Source: a virus
Direction: 5' to 3' (one strand)
Length of the DNA: 42,726 nt
IMG/VR virus record: IMGVR_UViG_3300022723_000049
Coordinates: 1 to 42,726 of that record
Position 1 is the first letter of the stretch. Each line of letters begins with the position of its first letter. The position numbers and the translations under genes were made by a program. A model generated the notes under the pieces. That model was not told the DNA's origin, ran no database searches, and saw only the letters and a program-made list of their open reading frames with translations. Positions 17,010 to 24,535 of the stretch are shown one piece after another.

Positions 17010-17040
17010 GATCCTACGGTGTTCTCACGACGAGTGAAAC
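17010..17040 (-). promoter_or_regulatory. Late promoter-like element, copy 2
   Basis: On the minus strand: GTTTCACT, 15 bases, GTAGGATC. Read as a promoter, this gives TTTCAC (-35 place), a 17-base spacer and TAGGAT (-10 place), with transcription starting near 17004. The same two octamers with the same spacing occur upstream of the large terminase at 26209-26239. It lies in the only sizeable gap of the late region and would drive the membrane protein, lipoprotein, protease, scaffold and capsid genes. Confidence 0.7.
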
Positions 17041-17056
17041 AACCAGTTCTTTGTGA

Positions 17057-17989
17057 TCATGCTGCCTGCTGTTGCTCCTGGGCACGGACCTCGGTCTTAA
17101 GCCAGCACCGGCAGTTGATCGTGTCACTGGCCGGGGCGCGTGGGTCCCCTGGGAAGCGGAGGCTGTTGCCGTTGCCACTGATGAATGTGTCCTCCAAGCC
17201 GCGCTGCTGGCCGAGCAAGGAGCGATGCGAGCTGCGGACCTTCTCGTCCTTTGACGTGACCCACTCGCGCACCAGCGTGTCCTGCTCTACCTGCAGGTCC
17301 TGCACCGCCTGCCGCCAGAAGAGGTTGTCGGCCTCGTTGGCGATCCGCACCGCCTCGGTGGCCGCGATGGTGCGGGCCCGGAAGTCGAGCTGCCTCGACC
17401 GGTAGCGGTCAACCATGCGGTCGATCTGGTCGGTCGTCAGCTGCACCTCACCCGCGATGGCGCGGCGGATGGTCGGGTCAAAGCGGCGGTCCCTGAGGAC
17501 GCGGTCCAGCGCCTCAGACGAGCCCTCCTCGAGGAGCCGCCGGAAGTTGTCCACGGCCCTGATCTGGCGGGCGGTGAGGGTCAGGCTTTGCCGCACCAGC
17601 TGCATACTGCGGATCGGCTCGATCGTCTGCGCGATGCGGCGCATCTCAGCCAGCGCCTCGGTCTGCTGCTGGGTGAGCAGCTGAATCACCCGCTGGTTCA
17701 GCTCCTGGAACGTGGCAGCGGCGGCAGCGCCGGCCGGGTTGAAGGTCAGCGGCTGGTCAAGCTGCTGGGCCGCCTCCTGGGCCGACAGGTTGGAACCGAG
17801 GATCATGATATTGACCAGGTCTGACGCGAACCGCCGCGCCAAGGGCCGGTAATCCAGCTGCAGCTGGTCGTAGCGGATCAGCTCACGCCCGATGTGTTGG
17901 CTGAGCTGCGCCTCGACCAGCCGGTTGAACTCGAGGAACGACCGCTTAATGCGGCGCTCGAAGTCGTCGTAGCGGTCCTCAACCGTCAT
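17057..17989 (-). CDS. Mu F-like minor head (capsid morphogenesis) protein
   Basis: A 310-residue protein whose C-terminal third carries the phage Mu F signature: VREWVTSKDEKVRSSHRSLL, GQQRGLEDTF, the LRFPGDPRAPASDTINCRCW stretch and the closing cysteine pair NCRC. The N-terminal part is helical and glutamine rich (QLLTQQQTEALAEMRRIAQ). Such minor head proteins contact the portal and are packaged in few copies. The ATG overlaps the connector stop by four bases. It is separated from the portal gene by an unusual block of exported and accessory genes. Confidence 0.85.
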   Translation of the reverse strand: MTVEDRYDDFERRIKRSFLEFNRLVEAQLSQHIGRELIRYDQLQLDYRPLARRFASDLVNIMILGSNLSAQEAAQQLDQPLTFNPAGAAAAATFQELNQRVIQLLTQQQTEALAEMRRIAQTIEPIRSMQLVRQSLTLTARQIRAVDNFRRLLEEGSSEALDRVLRDRRFDPTIRRAIAGEVQLTTDQIDRMVDRYRSRQLDFRARTIAATEAVRIANEADNLFWRQAVQDLQVEQDTLVREWVTSKDEKVRSSHRSLLGQQRGLEDTFISGNGNSLRFPGDPRAPASDTINCRCWLKTEVRAQEQQQAA

Positions 17990-18534
17990 GCGAGGCCCTC
18001 TGACTTGTCGTACTTCCCACCGGTGAACTCAGACGTGTTGTCGATGCCCGACGCAAAGTTACCCTTAATGCCACTGGCCCCCTTCAGAAACGGGCGCAGC
18101 AGCGGCAGCAGCCACTCGAAGACCGGTGTGCCTTTGGTGGGAATGAAGAACTCCGCCTCGACGTCACCTGCCTTGACCCGCTTTGTGTTGTCTCGGGTCT
18201 GCTGAGAGAAGCTATCGACTAGCGTCGGGTCCTCGGCCAGCCGCAGCGCCACCTCGTATGTGGCCTCCTTGATGAAGGCCGGCACCGTGCTGCTGTCGAC
18301 CGCTTGTCCCTCCTTGTCCACGACCCCCGACCGGGGCCAGGCCAACGCCTGGGCTGAACTGGTCTTGCTGCCCACCCAGTTGAGCCGGTCTAGGTAGCGG
18401 GTGGCGTCAATGAGGGCTGCGGATTTGGTATTGGTGTCGATCGCGTCCCACCGGGTGCGGCGCAGGGTGTCAAAAAAGTACGTAATGGACTCGCCGATCG
18501 ACGCATATGAGTTGGTGCCGACAATGAGTGCCAT
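17986..18534 (-). CDS. DnaT-like head-tail connector protein
   Basis: A 182-residue protein with the pattern of the phage DnaT-like family found in head operons: GTNSYASIGESITYFFDTL at the N-terminus, then AALIDATRYLDRLNWVGSK, ALAWPRSGVVD, and a central helix PAFIKEATYEVALRLAED. Members of this family are annotated as DnaT-like but sit with connector genes, so a head-tail adaptor role is more likely than DNA replication. The C-terminal half is less typical. Confidence 0.75.
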   Translation of the reverse strand: MALIVGTNSYASIGESITYFFDTLRRTRWDAIDTNTKSAALIDATRYLDRLNWVGSKTSSAQALAWPRSGVVDKEGQAVDSSTVPAFIKEATYEVALRLAEDPTLVDSFSQQTRDNTKRVKAGDVEAEFFIPTKGTPVFEWLLPLLRPFLKGASGIKGNFASGIDNTSEFTGGKYDKSEGLA

Positions 18535-18535
18535 C

Positions 18536-18877
18536 CTAGTTCACCTTTGTGATGTCTTGCTCGAAGATGTAGACGTCTTTGATCAAGGTCTTGACGAAAC
18601 CACCAGGGTCAACCTGCTCGATGTCGTAGAAGTAGACCCCTGGAACCTGGTCTGCCTGGGCAGGGGTGGGTGTAAACCGCACGACGCCCCCGGTGGCCGG
18701 TGACTGAATTGCTCCTTGGATTTGAAGAAGTTGGTTATCGATATTGGATGGATCGCGCTCAGTATTGACCGTCAACCACAGCGTGTGCCCTGTCAAGTCG
18801 CGTGGGTTACCATCACTGTCGGTAATCGTCACCTCGTCCGGTGAGGTATCACCGCGAAACCGGGTAATTTGAGCCAC
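18536..18877 (-). CDS. BppU-like / Ig-like virion protein
   Basis: A 113-residue beta-type protein with FRGDTSPDEVTITDSDGNPR, LTGHTLWLTVNTERD and a late GVYFYDIEQVDPGG segment. This is the usual outline of the N-terminal domain of BppU-type baseplate or accessory structural proteins ('RGDT...DLTG...'). It sits between the large repeat protein and the connector gene. It probably anchors or decorates the repeat protein, but that pairing is inferred only from adjacency. Confidence 0.6.
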   Translation of the reverse strand: MAQITRFRGDTSPDEVTITDSDGNPRDLTGHTLWLTVNTERDPSNIDNQLLQIQGAIQSPATGGVVRFTPTPAQADQVPGVYFYDIEQVDPGGFVKTLIKDVYIFEQDITKVN

Positions 18878-18881
18878 TGTG

Positions 18882-21215
18882 CTAGCCCTCGATCGTTTGG
18901 CTGGTATTTACCAGCTTTGTGGTGAGTGACTGGTCACTATTATTCAACGACGACAACACAATTGACAATGAGGAGTTAATGATCAGTGATACCTGGCCGT
19001 TGACAAGCCCAATCGCAAGGTCAGTCTCTGTGGTAATGCCAAGAGCCTTGAGCTTGGTCTTGTCCACTGAGAACACTAAGTTCGTTTCTTCAGCGGTCGA
19101 GACAAGGGCAGCCTTCAGGGGAGCCAACCCCACACTTTCATCAGACTCAGCAACCTGCCCTATGGTCACATTGCTTGGCGACTGAAGCTGTTGAGCCAAA
19201 TCAGTCTCAGAGACTTGCTGTACCTGGCGTAGTTTGGCTGTCAACACTGCCTGAGCAGTGTCCGTCTCAGTGACCAAGCTAACAGGAATGATCACCCCAG
19301 CCGTGAAGAACTGAGCCTGATCTGTCTCAGTGACTTGGGCCAGCAGCTTGGTTTTCAGCGTCCCGAATGCCTGACTTACATTGACTTCCTGAACTTGACC
19401 AACAGTCACGCCCTGCCCACGGGTGAACGCCTGGCTGGTGTTGGTTTCTGTGGACAGCCCAAGAGCTTTGAGCTTCGCTGCTGCAAGTGATTGCGCTGTG
19501 TTGGTTTCTTCAACCTGCCCAACCACAGCCGGTTGATTCATCTGCTGTGCGAGATCAAATTCCTCGACAAGTCCAGTCAATATCTGCTTGGACGATGACA
19601 CTGTTTGAGAGCTATCTGCCTCTGTGGCTTGGGCTACACCCACCGTCTTGAATGGCGACGCGGACTGAGATTGATCTGTTTCTTCAGCCTGAGCAACAGG
19701 GGCGGCTTTGCTCGACGCAACAGATTGACTTGCATCTGTTTCTACTGCTTGTCCAAGCAGCCTATGTTGAGGATTAACTTCAACCACTTGAGCCTGGTCT
19801 ACCTCAGCAACCTGGCCTACCCCTTTATTTTTAGATGAAGTGGTAGGTTGCGCACTATCTGCCTCAATAACCTGTTCAAGTAGAATGGCTGCAGTCGATG
19901 AGATCGGCTGCGCTACATCCGTCTCGACTGCTTGCCCGGCTACCTTGGCCTTCAGCTTCGAGACCGCTTGAGCCAGATCAGACTCCGATACCTGACCCAC
20001 TCCATAGGCGCGATCCGGCGTGACGGCTTGCGAAAGATCAGTCTCGGCAACCTGCCCGAACACCTTGACCTTCGAGGCGCTGATGGCCTGCGCTACATTC
20101 GTTTCCGTGACCTGGCCCACGCTTACCGTGCTGCCGCCGCTGACTGTCCCGAAGATAAGCTGGAAACCCATCAGGCCGTTGTTAGAACCTGCGCTTTTAA
20201 AGTACTCCCCGGTTGCGGTTACGGTGCCTGACGGAGTTTCGTTCTCGGTTGCGGTATAGATATAGCCAAATGTGAAACTCCCCCAGGGGTTCCACAGTCC
20301 GTCATCAGAACTATCTGCAATACTAGTCCACGTATCGGTGACGACTTCTTCGTCATCAATGTCCGACTTGATGTATACCTGCGCGACCCTGTGAATAGTA
20401 TCTCCGGAATAATCCGTCGCGCTGGTGCCGACCCCGACAGATGTTTCGTCTGCAGTTTGCCCGTTGTTATCACTCGTCGCCTCAAGGAAATCCTCAGTAA
20501 TGGCGTACTCATACAGGCGCAACGCCGTGTCGCCGCCATCACTATTGGTAACCGAGACAGTTGTAGGCTCGCTTGCCCCCGCCTTCTTGGTCCAGACCGC
20601 GTAGCTGCGCCGGTATGTGCTGTTTCCGTTCTCGATGTTCTGGGTGATTCGCTTCGTCCACCCGGAGTTGTCCATTGAGAAGTTAGCGGCGTCGTTACCG
20701 CTTCGATTCAACGCAACCGCGACCAGCGTATTTCCCTGCGTTGGGGTCGAGCCAAACGTTGCAGACGGGCTGCTATCGTAGTCAGGACTAGGACTGTTAG
20801 CAGTTTGGGTTGCTGCCAAGGCGGCCATTTCAGACTGCTCCGCCGCAAAGGACCACGACGCTTCGAGGGTCGTGGGTCCAGGTTCGATAGTCGAACCGGC
20901 CGTTTCGAGAATCTCGTTGGAGTAGGCGCTTTCGGTGCCCTCCGCATCCGAGGCCGTCGCCGCGATGTACACCTGCCCATTGATCGGCTGGATCAGCGCC
21001 TCGGTTTGCGTCTCGTCGGCGACCGCCAGCGATTCGGTGTAGCTGCGTGACTCTGCCCCCCAATACAGCGTGAAGCTGTCCAAATCCGTTAGTGGTGTGC
21101 CGTCCGTGTTCTCCGTCGGAGCCTGCCACTTTACGCAAACCGCATCCTCCGGCACTGGGTCCGGACAGGCCGACCATGCCGTGATCGGAACAAATAGCAG
21201 TAACCAACGCCACAT
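18882..21215 (-). CDS. Exported repeat protein with nineteen ~20-residue repeats
   Basis: A 777-residue protein. Residues 1-16 are a signal peptide (WRWLLLFVPITAWSA, with Cys17 possibly lipidated, though the lipobox is poor). Residues 20-105 look like a fibronectin III domain, and 115-358 like a beta-sandwich domain. From about 365 to 745 there are nineteen tandem repeats of about 20 residues with consensus 'VGQVxETDxAQxVxxxKxxx'. The end is serine and asparagine rich. No strong ribosome site precedes the ATG. It could be a virion surface protein or an envelope-displayed protein of the infected cell. A signal peptide on a head-operon gene is odd. Confidence 0.8.
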   Translation of the reverse strand: MWRWLLLFVPITAWSACPDPVPEDAVCVKWQAPTENTDGTPLTDLDSFTLYWGAESRSYTESLAVADETQTEALIQPINGQVYIAATASDAEGTESAYSNEILETAGSTIEPGPTTLEASWSFAAEQSEMAALAATQTANSPSPDYDSSPSATFGSTPTQGNTLVAVALNRSGNDAANFSMDNSGWTKRITQNIENGNSTYRRSYAVWTKKAGASEPTTVSVTNSDGGDTALRLYEYAITEDFLEATSDNNGQTADETSVGVGTSATDYSGDTIHRVAQVYIKSDIDDEEVVTDTWTSIADSSDDGLWNPWGSFTFGYIYTATENETPSGTVTATGEYFKSAGSNNGLMGFQLIFGTVSGGSTVSVGQVTETNVAQAISASKVKVFGQVAETDLSQAVTPDRAYGVGQVSESDLAQAVSKLKAKVAGQAVETDVAQPISSTAAILLEQVIEADSAQPTTSSKNKGVGQVAEVDQAQVVEVNPQHRLLGQAVETDASQSVASSKAAPVAQAEETDQSQSASPFKTVGVAQATEADSSQTVSSSKQILTGLVEEFDLAQQMNQPAVVGQVEETNTAQSLAAAKLKALGLSTETNTSQAFTRGQGVTVGQVQEVNVSQAFGTLKTKLLAQVTETDQAQFFTAGVIIPVSLVTETDTAQAVLTAKLRQVQQVSETDLAQQLQSPSNVTIGQVAESDESVGLAPLKAALVSTAEETNLVFSVDKTKLKALGITTETDLAIGLVNGQVSLIINSSLSIVLSSLNNSDQSLTTKLVNTSQTIEG
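18981..20123 (-). repeat. Tandem ~60-bp coding repeats (19 units)
   Basis: The C-terminal half of the exported protein is made of about 19 units of 20 codons with a constant E-T-D/E-S-D/E-T-N core followed by S/A-Q. Each unit differs at DNA level, so the array is old or selected for protein rather than recently amplified. Unit edges are approximate. Confidence 0.85.
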
Positions 21216-21217
21216 CG

Positions 21218-21667
21218 TCAGCCGATTGTCGCAATGAGCGAGTCAGCCCTAGTCCGAAATCCGCCCATCTGCGCAGACGTAAACGTCAGTTGGGTGATCG
21301 AGCCGTCTGATCCGTACTCACGCACCAACCACGCGCCGCTCGCATCTTTCGGAAAATTGGTGAAAATCCAGTCTCGAAGTGACGTGGCTTCAGTTTCCAT
21401 CGCCGTGAACTCGGCGCCGACGTCGAGGGAGCTGTCGCCTAGCTGGTCTTGTGCATAGGGGCCGATTCCTGCGAGCGCCTTGGTCTCGGCCCAGCCAACG
21501 AGCGTGCTCGCCAGCGTGCGCATCAGCTCCACCACGTCTTCGCGGTTAACGGGGCCTGATGCGCTGCGATCACGCAAAGTCTGCACTCGACTCTTGAGGT
21601 CTACAGCGCGCCGCATGGCATCCCGCAGCCCGTCATGCAGGGTCAGCTTTGAAGCGGGGAAACTCAC
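21218..21667 (-). CDS. Small helical virion-operon protein, function unknown
   Basis: A 149-residue protein between the two exported proteins. It starts MSFPASKLTLHDGLRDAMRR, with a helical N-terminal half (VELMRTLASTLVGWAETKAL) and a short acidic/aromatic second half (EATSLRDWIFTNFPKDASGA). It overlaps the upstream gene stop by four bases. It has no signal peptide, so it presumably stays in the cytoplasm or virion. I recognise no family. Confidence 0.55.
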   Translation of the reverse strand: MSFPASKLTLHDGLRDAMRRAVDLKSRVQTLRDRSASGPVNREDVVELMRTLASTLVGWAETKALAGIGPYAQDQLGDSSLDVGAEFTAMETEATSLRDWIFTNFPKDASGAWLVREYGSDGSITQLTFTSAQMGGFRTRADSLIATIG

Positions 21668-22065
21668 TGGACCACCCCGCTACAGTTAAACACTTCGCCC
21701 GAATCCGCGACGAACTCACACGTCAGGTCGATGATGGTGGTGCCCGGGACCTGCTGGACTGCCTCAAGCGTCACGGTGTTGGCGAACCCGCCTTCGCCGG
21801 CAGAGTTATAAGCCACGGCACAGACTACCGGAGGAGTCGCCGTGTCCCCGGCCAGGATGTAACTGTTCGCAGCCAGCACGTTGTCAGCGACCAGAGCGCC
21901 TTTCGTTTGCGCAGCCAAGTCGCAGCCCTCATACAGCCGGAATCCATCCACCGACCCACCTGTACCGTCTTCAGACAGTGTGGTGGGCGTGATGGTGTAG
22001 GTGCCCGGCTCGGCAACGGCCAAGGCAGGCAGCAGAAAGACAAAAATGGCGACCAAACGATTCAT
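21664..22065 (-). CDS. Small exported protein with Ig/fibronectin-like body
   Basis: A 133-residue protein with a clear signal peptide (residues 1-18, MNRLVAIFVFLLPALAVA, cut before EPG) followed by a beta-rich body. GGSVDGFRLYEGCDLAAQTK, VCAVAYNSAGEGGFANTVTL and the closing cysteines look like a fibronectin III fold with a disulfide. It neighbours the large exported repeat protein, which also has a fibronectin-like N-terminal domain, so the two may act together outside the cytoplasm. Confidence 0.65.
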   Translation of the reverse strand: MNRLVAIFVFLLPALAVAEPGTYTITPTTLSEDGTGGSVDGFRLYEGCDLAAQTKGALVADNVLAANSYILAGDTATPPVVCAVAYNSAGEGGFANTVTLEAVQQVPGTTIIDLTCEFVADSGEVFNCSGVVQ

Positions 22066-22096
22066 GAAATTCCCTCGTTGTAGGAAGTTACAACAG

Positions 22097-22567
22097 TTAC
22101 GAAGCGCGGTAGAAGCCAGCCGCAGCGATCTGTGCAGTAATGTCTGACCCGTCCGGCGTTACCGAGAAGTCATGCTGCGTCAGCGGCACGATGTTGGCGT
22201 CGGTGCCGGCGCCCGTGTCACTGTCGTAGCACACCAGCAGGTCGGTCCAGTTGTCCCCAGCCGACACAGAAGTCCACGTCTGGTCGGGGATGTCCAAGTC
22301 CACCCGGTCATTGGCGTCGTCCGGCGCGAACGCCGTCAGGTCCGCATCCGTCAACACCTTCCTGGCGTAGTTGGTGTTCGTCACCTCAGCCGTGTTCGCA
22401 TCCCCGAGAACGGCCGCGAGGTCATCGAGGTCCTTTAGTGTCGCGTCGAGCGCGGAAGTGTTGATTGCGGCGATGATGAGGGCCGCGTTGGTGGGGTCGT
22501 TCTGGTCCACCCGGTTGTACAGCTCAGCCACCCGGCCAAGCGCGATATTGAATACTTGGTCAGCCAT
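22097..22567 (-). CDS. Small virion-operon protein, function unknown
   Basis: A 156-residue acidic protein with GGAGGGGC ahead of its ATG. An N-terminal helical part (NIALGRVAELYNRVDQND) precedes SALDATLKDLDDLAAVLGD and a beta-rich C-terminal half with a DNWTDLLVCYDSDTGAGTD patch. Similar proteins stand near portal genes in several siphophages as uncharacterised virion or fibre-linked proteins. I cannot name a family with confidence. Confidence 0.6.
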   Translation of the reverse strand: MADQVFNIALGRVAELYNRVDQNDPTNAALIIAAINTSALDATLKDLDDLAAVLGDANTAEVTNTNYARKVLTDADLTAFAPDDANDRVDLDIPDQTWTSVSAGDNWTDLLVCYDSDTGAGTDANIVPLTQHDFSVTPDGSDITAQIAAAGFYRAS

Positions 22568-22582
22568 GGGTCCTGCCCCTCC

Positions 22583-23035
22583 TTACTGAGCTGCTTTGGC
22601 GCGGGCCTGCGCCTTGAGTTGATCGGCACGCACGGTCGCCGCTTCGACAGAGCCGCCCTGCACTGACGGCATGCCCTTGGGCACCGTCTCCTGCTGCACG
22701 TGCAGCTTGAAGAAGTTGCGGACATCGACGACCTCCGGCTCGACCGGATTCAGAGACCCTGCCTCAAGGTACCGCCGCTCCGCCCCGCTACCGCGTGTGT
22801 CGAGCGCCTCGTCGGTGTCGGCGCGGTAGGCACCCGGCCCATGGACGATGGTGAACTTGATGTCGCCGGTGGTAGCGTGAAGAGTCACCGCCCCGCGGGC
22901 CAGGGTCAGCCAGCCGTCTGTGATACCTTTGTGAAGAAGCTTCGGGGTCAGGTGCCACTCAGGGGACAGGTTCCTGACCTGCACCGTGGTGAACTGACCA
23001 TCGTCATTGGAAATACGCTTCAGGAACATGTTCAT
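22583..23035 (-). CDS. Small virion-operon protein, function unknown
   Basis: I chose the ATG at 23035 (MNMFLKRISNDDGQFTTVQV), with TAGGAGAC ahead; an upstream extension adds unconvincing residues. The 150-residue product has a beta-type centre (DIKFTIVHGPGAYRADTDEA, RYLEAGS) and an alanine/lysine-rich C-terminal helix (VRADQLKAQARAKA). It directly follows the portal gene. A minor head role is possible but not shown by motif. Confidence 0.55.
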   Translation of the reverse strand: MNMFLKRISNDDGQFTTVQVRNLSPEWHLTPKLLHKGITDGWLTLARGAVTLHATTGDIKFTIVHGPGAYRADTDEALDTRGSGAERRYLEAGSLNPVEPEVVDVRNFFKLHVQQETVPKGMPSVQGGSVEAATVRADQLKAQARAKAAQ

Positions 23036-23124
23036 TGGTCTCCTAGTCTTGTGAAAGTCGACTGAGCCGACATCGTCCACGGGCTAGCCACGGTGACCGT
23101 AGCACAGGGCCCAATAGTTGTACA

Positions 23125-24525
23125 CTACTCATCAGTGAGGTCGTCGGTGCTCTCCGGTTCCTTGGTATTCGGTTGGGTACCACCGGGCTCAGTCAGGCTG
23201 GCGTCGGCCATGTCGTCAGCAACCAGGGCATCAGGCAACCCCAGTAGGTCCCGGATGACGTTGATCGCCGGGTCCTCGGGGTCAAGCGCCGCCTTGGCCA
23301 GCTCAGCGAGCGCCCCGGTAATCTCCTTTGGATCCCGGAACTGGAGCTCCTCGACCTTGGCCTCTGGCATCAGCTCCATGTCCCAGCCGTTCAGCTCGAA
23401 CAGCCGCTGAATAATGTCGCGGTTGACCGTCTCTTCAATTTCGCCGAGGGTCGAGCCGATGATTAGTGCCAGGTTGTGGCTCTTGTCCTCGGCCAGCGCC
23501 TGCGTGCCGCGCGTCTGCCCTAGCAACAGGTGCTCGACCCCCATGATGCGGGCAATCTCGTGGTTCAGCCGCTCGATGGTGGTGTTGGCCTCCTCCAGGC
23601 CCTGGCTCGAGCTCTCCAGCAGGGAGAGGTCCCAGAGCGGCTGGTTCGACGGGCGCTGTGCCTCGTCGGTGGTCTCGTACGTCGCCGAGTCTAACACGAC
23701 GCCGCGCTCGGGGTTCTTAATGTGCTTCTGGATGAACGTCTGGAGGGCGTTGATCTGGCTCTGCGCCTCCTCCTCGCTCATCGTTCCGGCGTCAACCAGC
23801 TCCTTGAGCCGTTTGTACGGGGCGCGACCAACCGGGACACCACGCAGGTCCGCCTCGAAGCCGAAACCCTCGAGCTGCTCGACCCGCTCCAGCCGCCTGG
23901 CCGGCTCCACGATGTTCCTGAGGATGCCCAGGCCCTCCGGCGAGTCGTTCAGTGAGTCGTCACACAGGTACATGAGCTTGGAGCGCGGCAGGTAAATACC
24001 TTCGTTGGTCTGCGGGCTGTTCTGGATGACCCCCACCACGCGACCCGTCTCGTCGATGTCCCACTGCTCGATGGTCAGCTGGGCGCGCGGGGCGATGTCC
24101 CGCAGACCGAACGCGCCGTCCTCGCGGCGCTTAGCGGTCCACTCCTGGACCGAGAAGCCGTAGAACTTGTACATGGCAGCGCGGCGCACGACGCGTGACC
24201 ACGGCGTTTCCATGTCGTTGATAATTTCCTCAATCAGCTCCGCCATCTCGACCGCGGCATCCGAGTCGTCGACCGGGTTGAAGCTCCACTTGGCCTTCTG
24301 GACCAGGTTGAGGTAGTACCGCACCCCAGCCGCCACGATCGCCGTGTTGGCCAGGATGTTTGAGTAGGTCTTGTACTTCTCACGGCCCTGCAGCTTCGGA
24401 CTGGTCTCCTTCTCCTCGAGAAAACCACCGTAGACCGCCGTGCCCATAGCGCCGGCTGTCTTTGTGGGAGCCACGTTGCGGCGGAAGCGGCTGACCAACG
24501 AGTCGATGAGTCCAAGTCGTGCCAA
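23125..24525 (-). CDS. Portal protein (Mu gp29 / DUF935-like)
   Basis: A 466-residue protein immediately after the large terminase. The start is TTG at 24525, six bases behind TAGGAGG. Portal-type features in order: an N-terminal basic helix, ILANTAIVAAGVRYYLNLVQ, MYKFYGFSVQEWTAKRREDG, LPRSKLMYLCDDSLNDSPEG with the GLGILRNIVEPARRLER helix, and near the end TIERLNHEIARIMGVEHLL and the GTQALAEDKSHN stem motif. It forms the dodecameric ring for packaging and ejection. The C-terminal tail is acidic and disordered. Confidence 0.9.
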   Translation of the reverse strand: MARLGLIDSLVSRFRRNVAPTKTAGAMGTAVYGGFLEEKETSPKLQGREKYKTYSNILANTAIVAAGVRYYLNLVQKAKWSFNPVDDSDAAVEMAELIEEIINDMETPWSRVVRRAAMYKFYGFSVQEWTAKRREDGAFGLRDIAPRAQLTIEQWDIDETGRVVGVIQNSPQTNEGIYLPRSKLMYLCDDSLNDSPEGLGILRNIVEPARRLERVEQLEGFGFEADLRGVPVGRAPYKRLKELVDAGTMSEEEAQSQINALQTFIQKHIKNPERGVVLDSATYETTDEAQRPSNQPLWDLSLLESSSQGLEEANTTIERLNHEIARIMGVEHLLLGQTRGTQALAEDKSHNLALIIGSTLGEIEETVNRDIIQRLFELNGWDMELMPEAKVEELQFRDPKEITGALAELAKAALDPEDPAINVIRDLLGLPDALVADDMADASLTEPGGTQPNTKEPESTDDLTDE

Positions 24526-24535
24526 GGAAGGCCTC

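Noticed and set aside
18981-20123. CRISPR-like periodic repeats
   Set aside because: The 60-base period is coding, units diverge at DNA level and there are no constant repeats with unique spacers.
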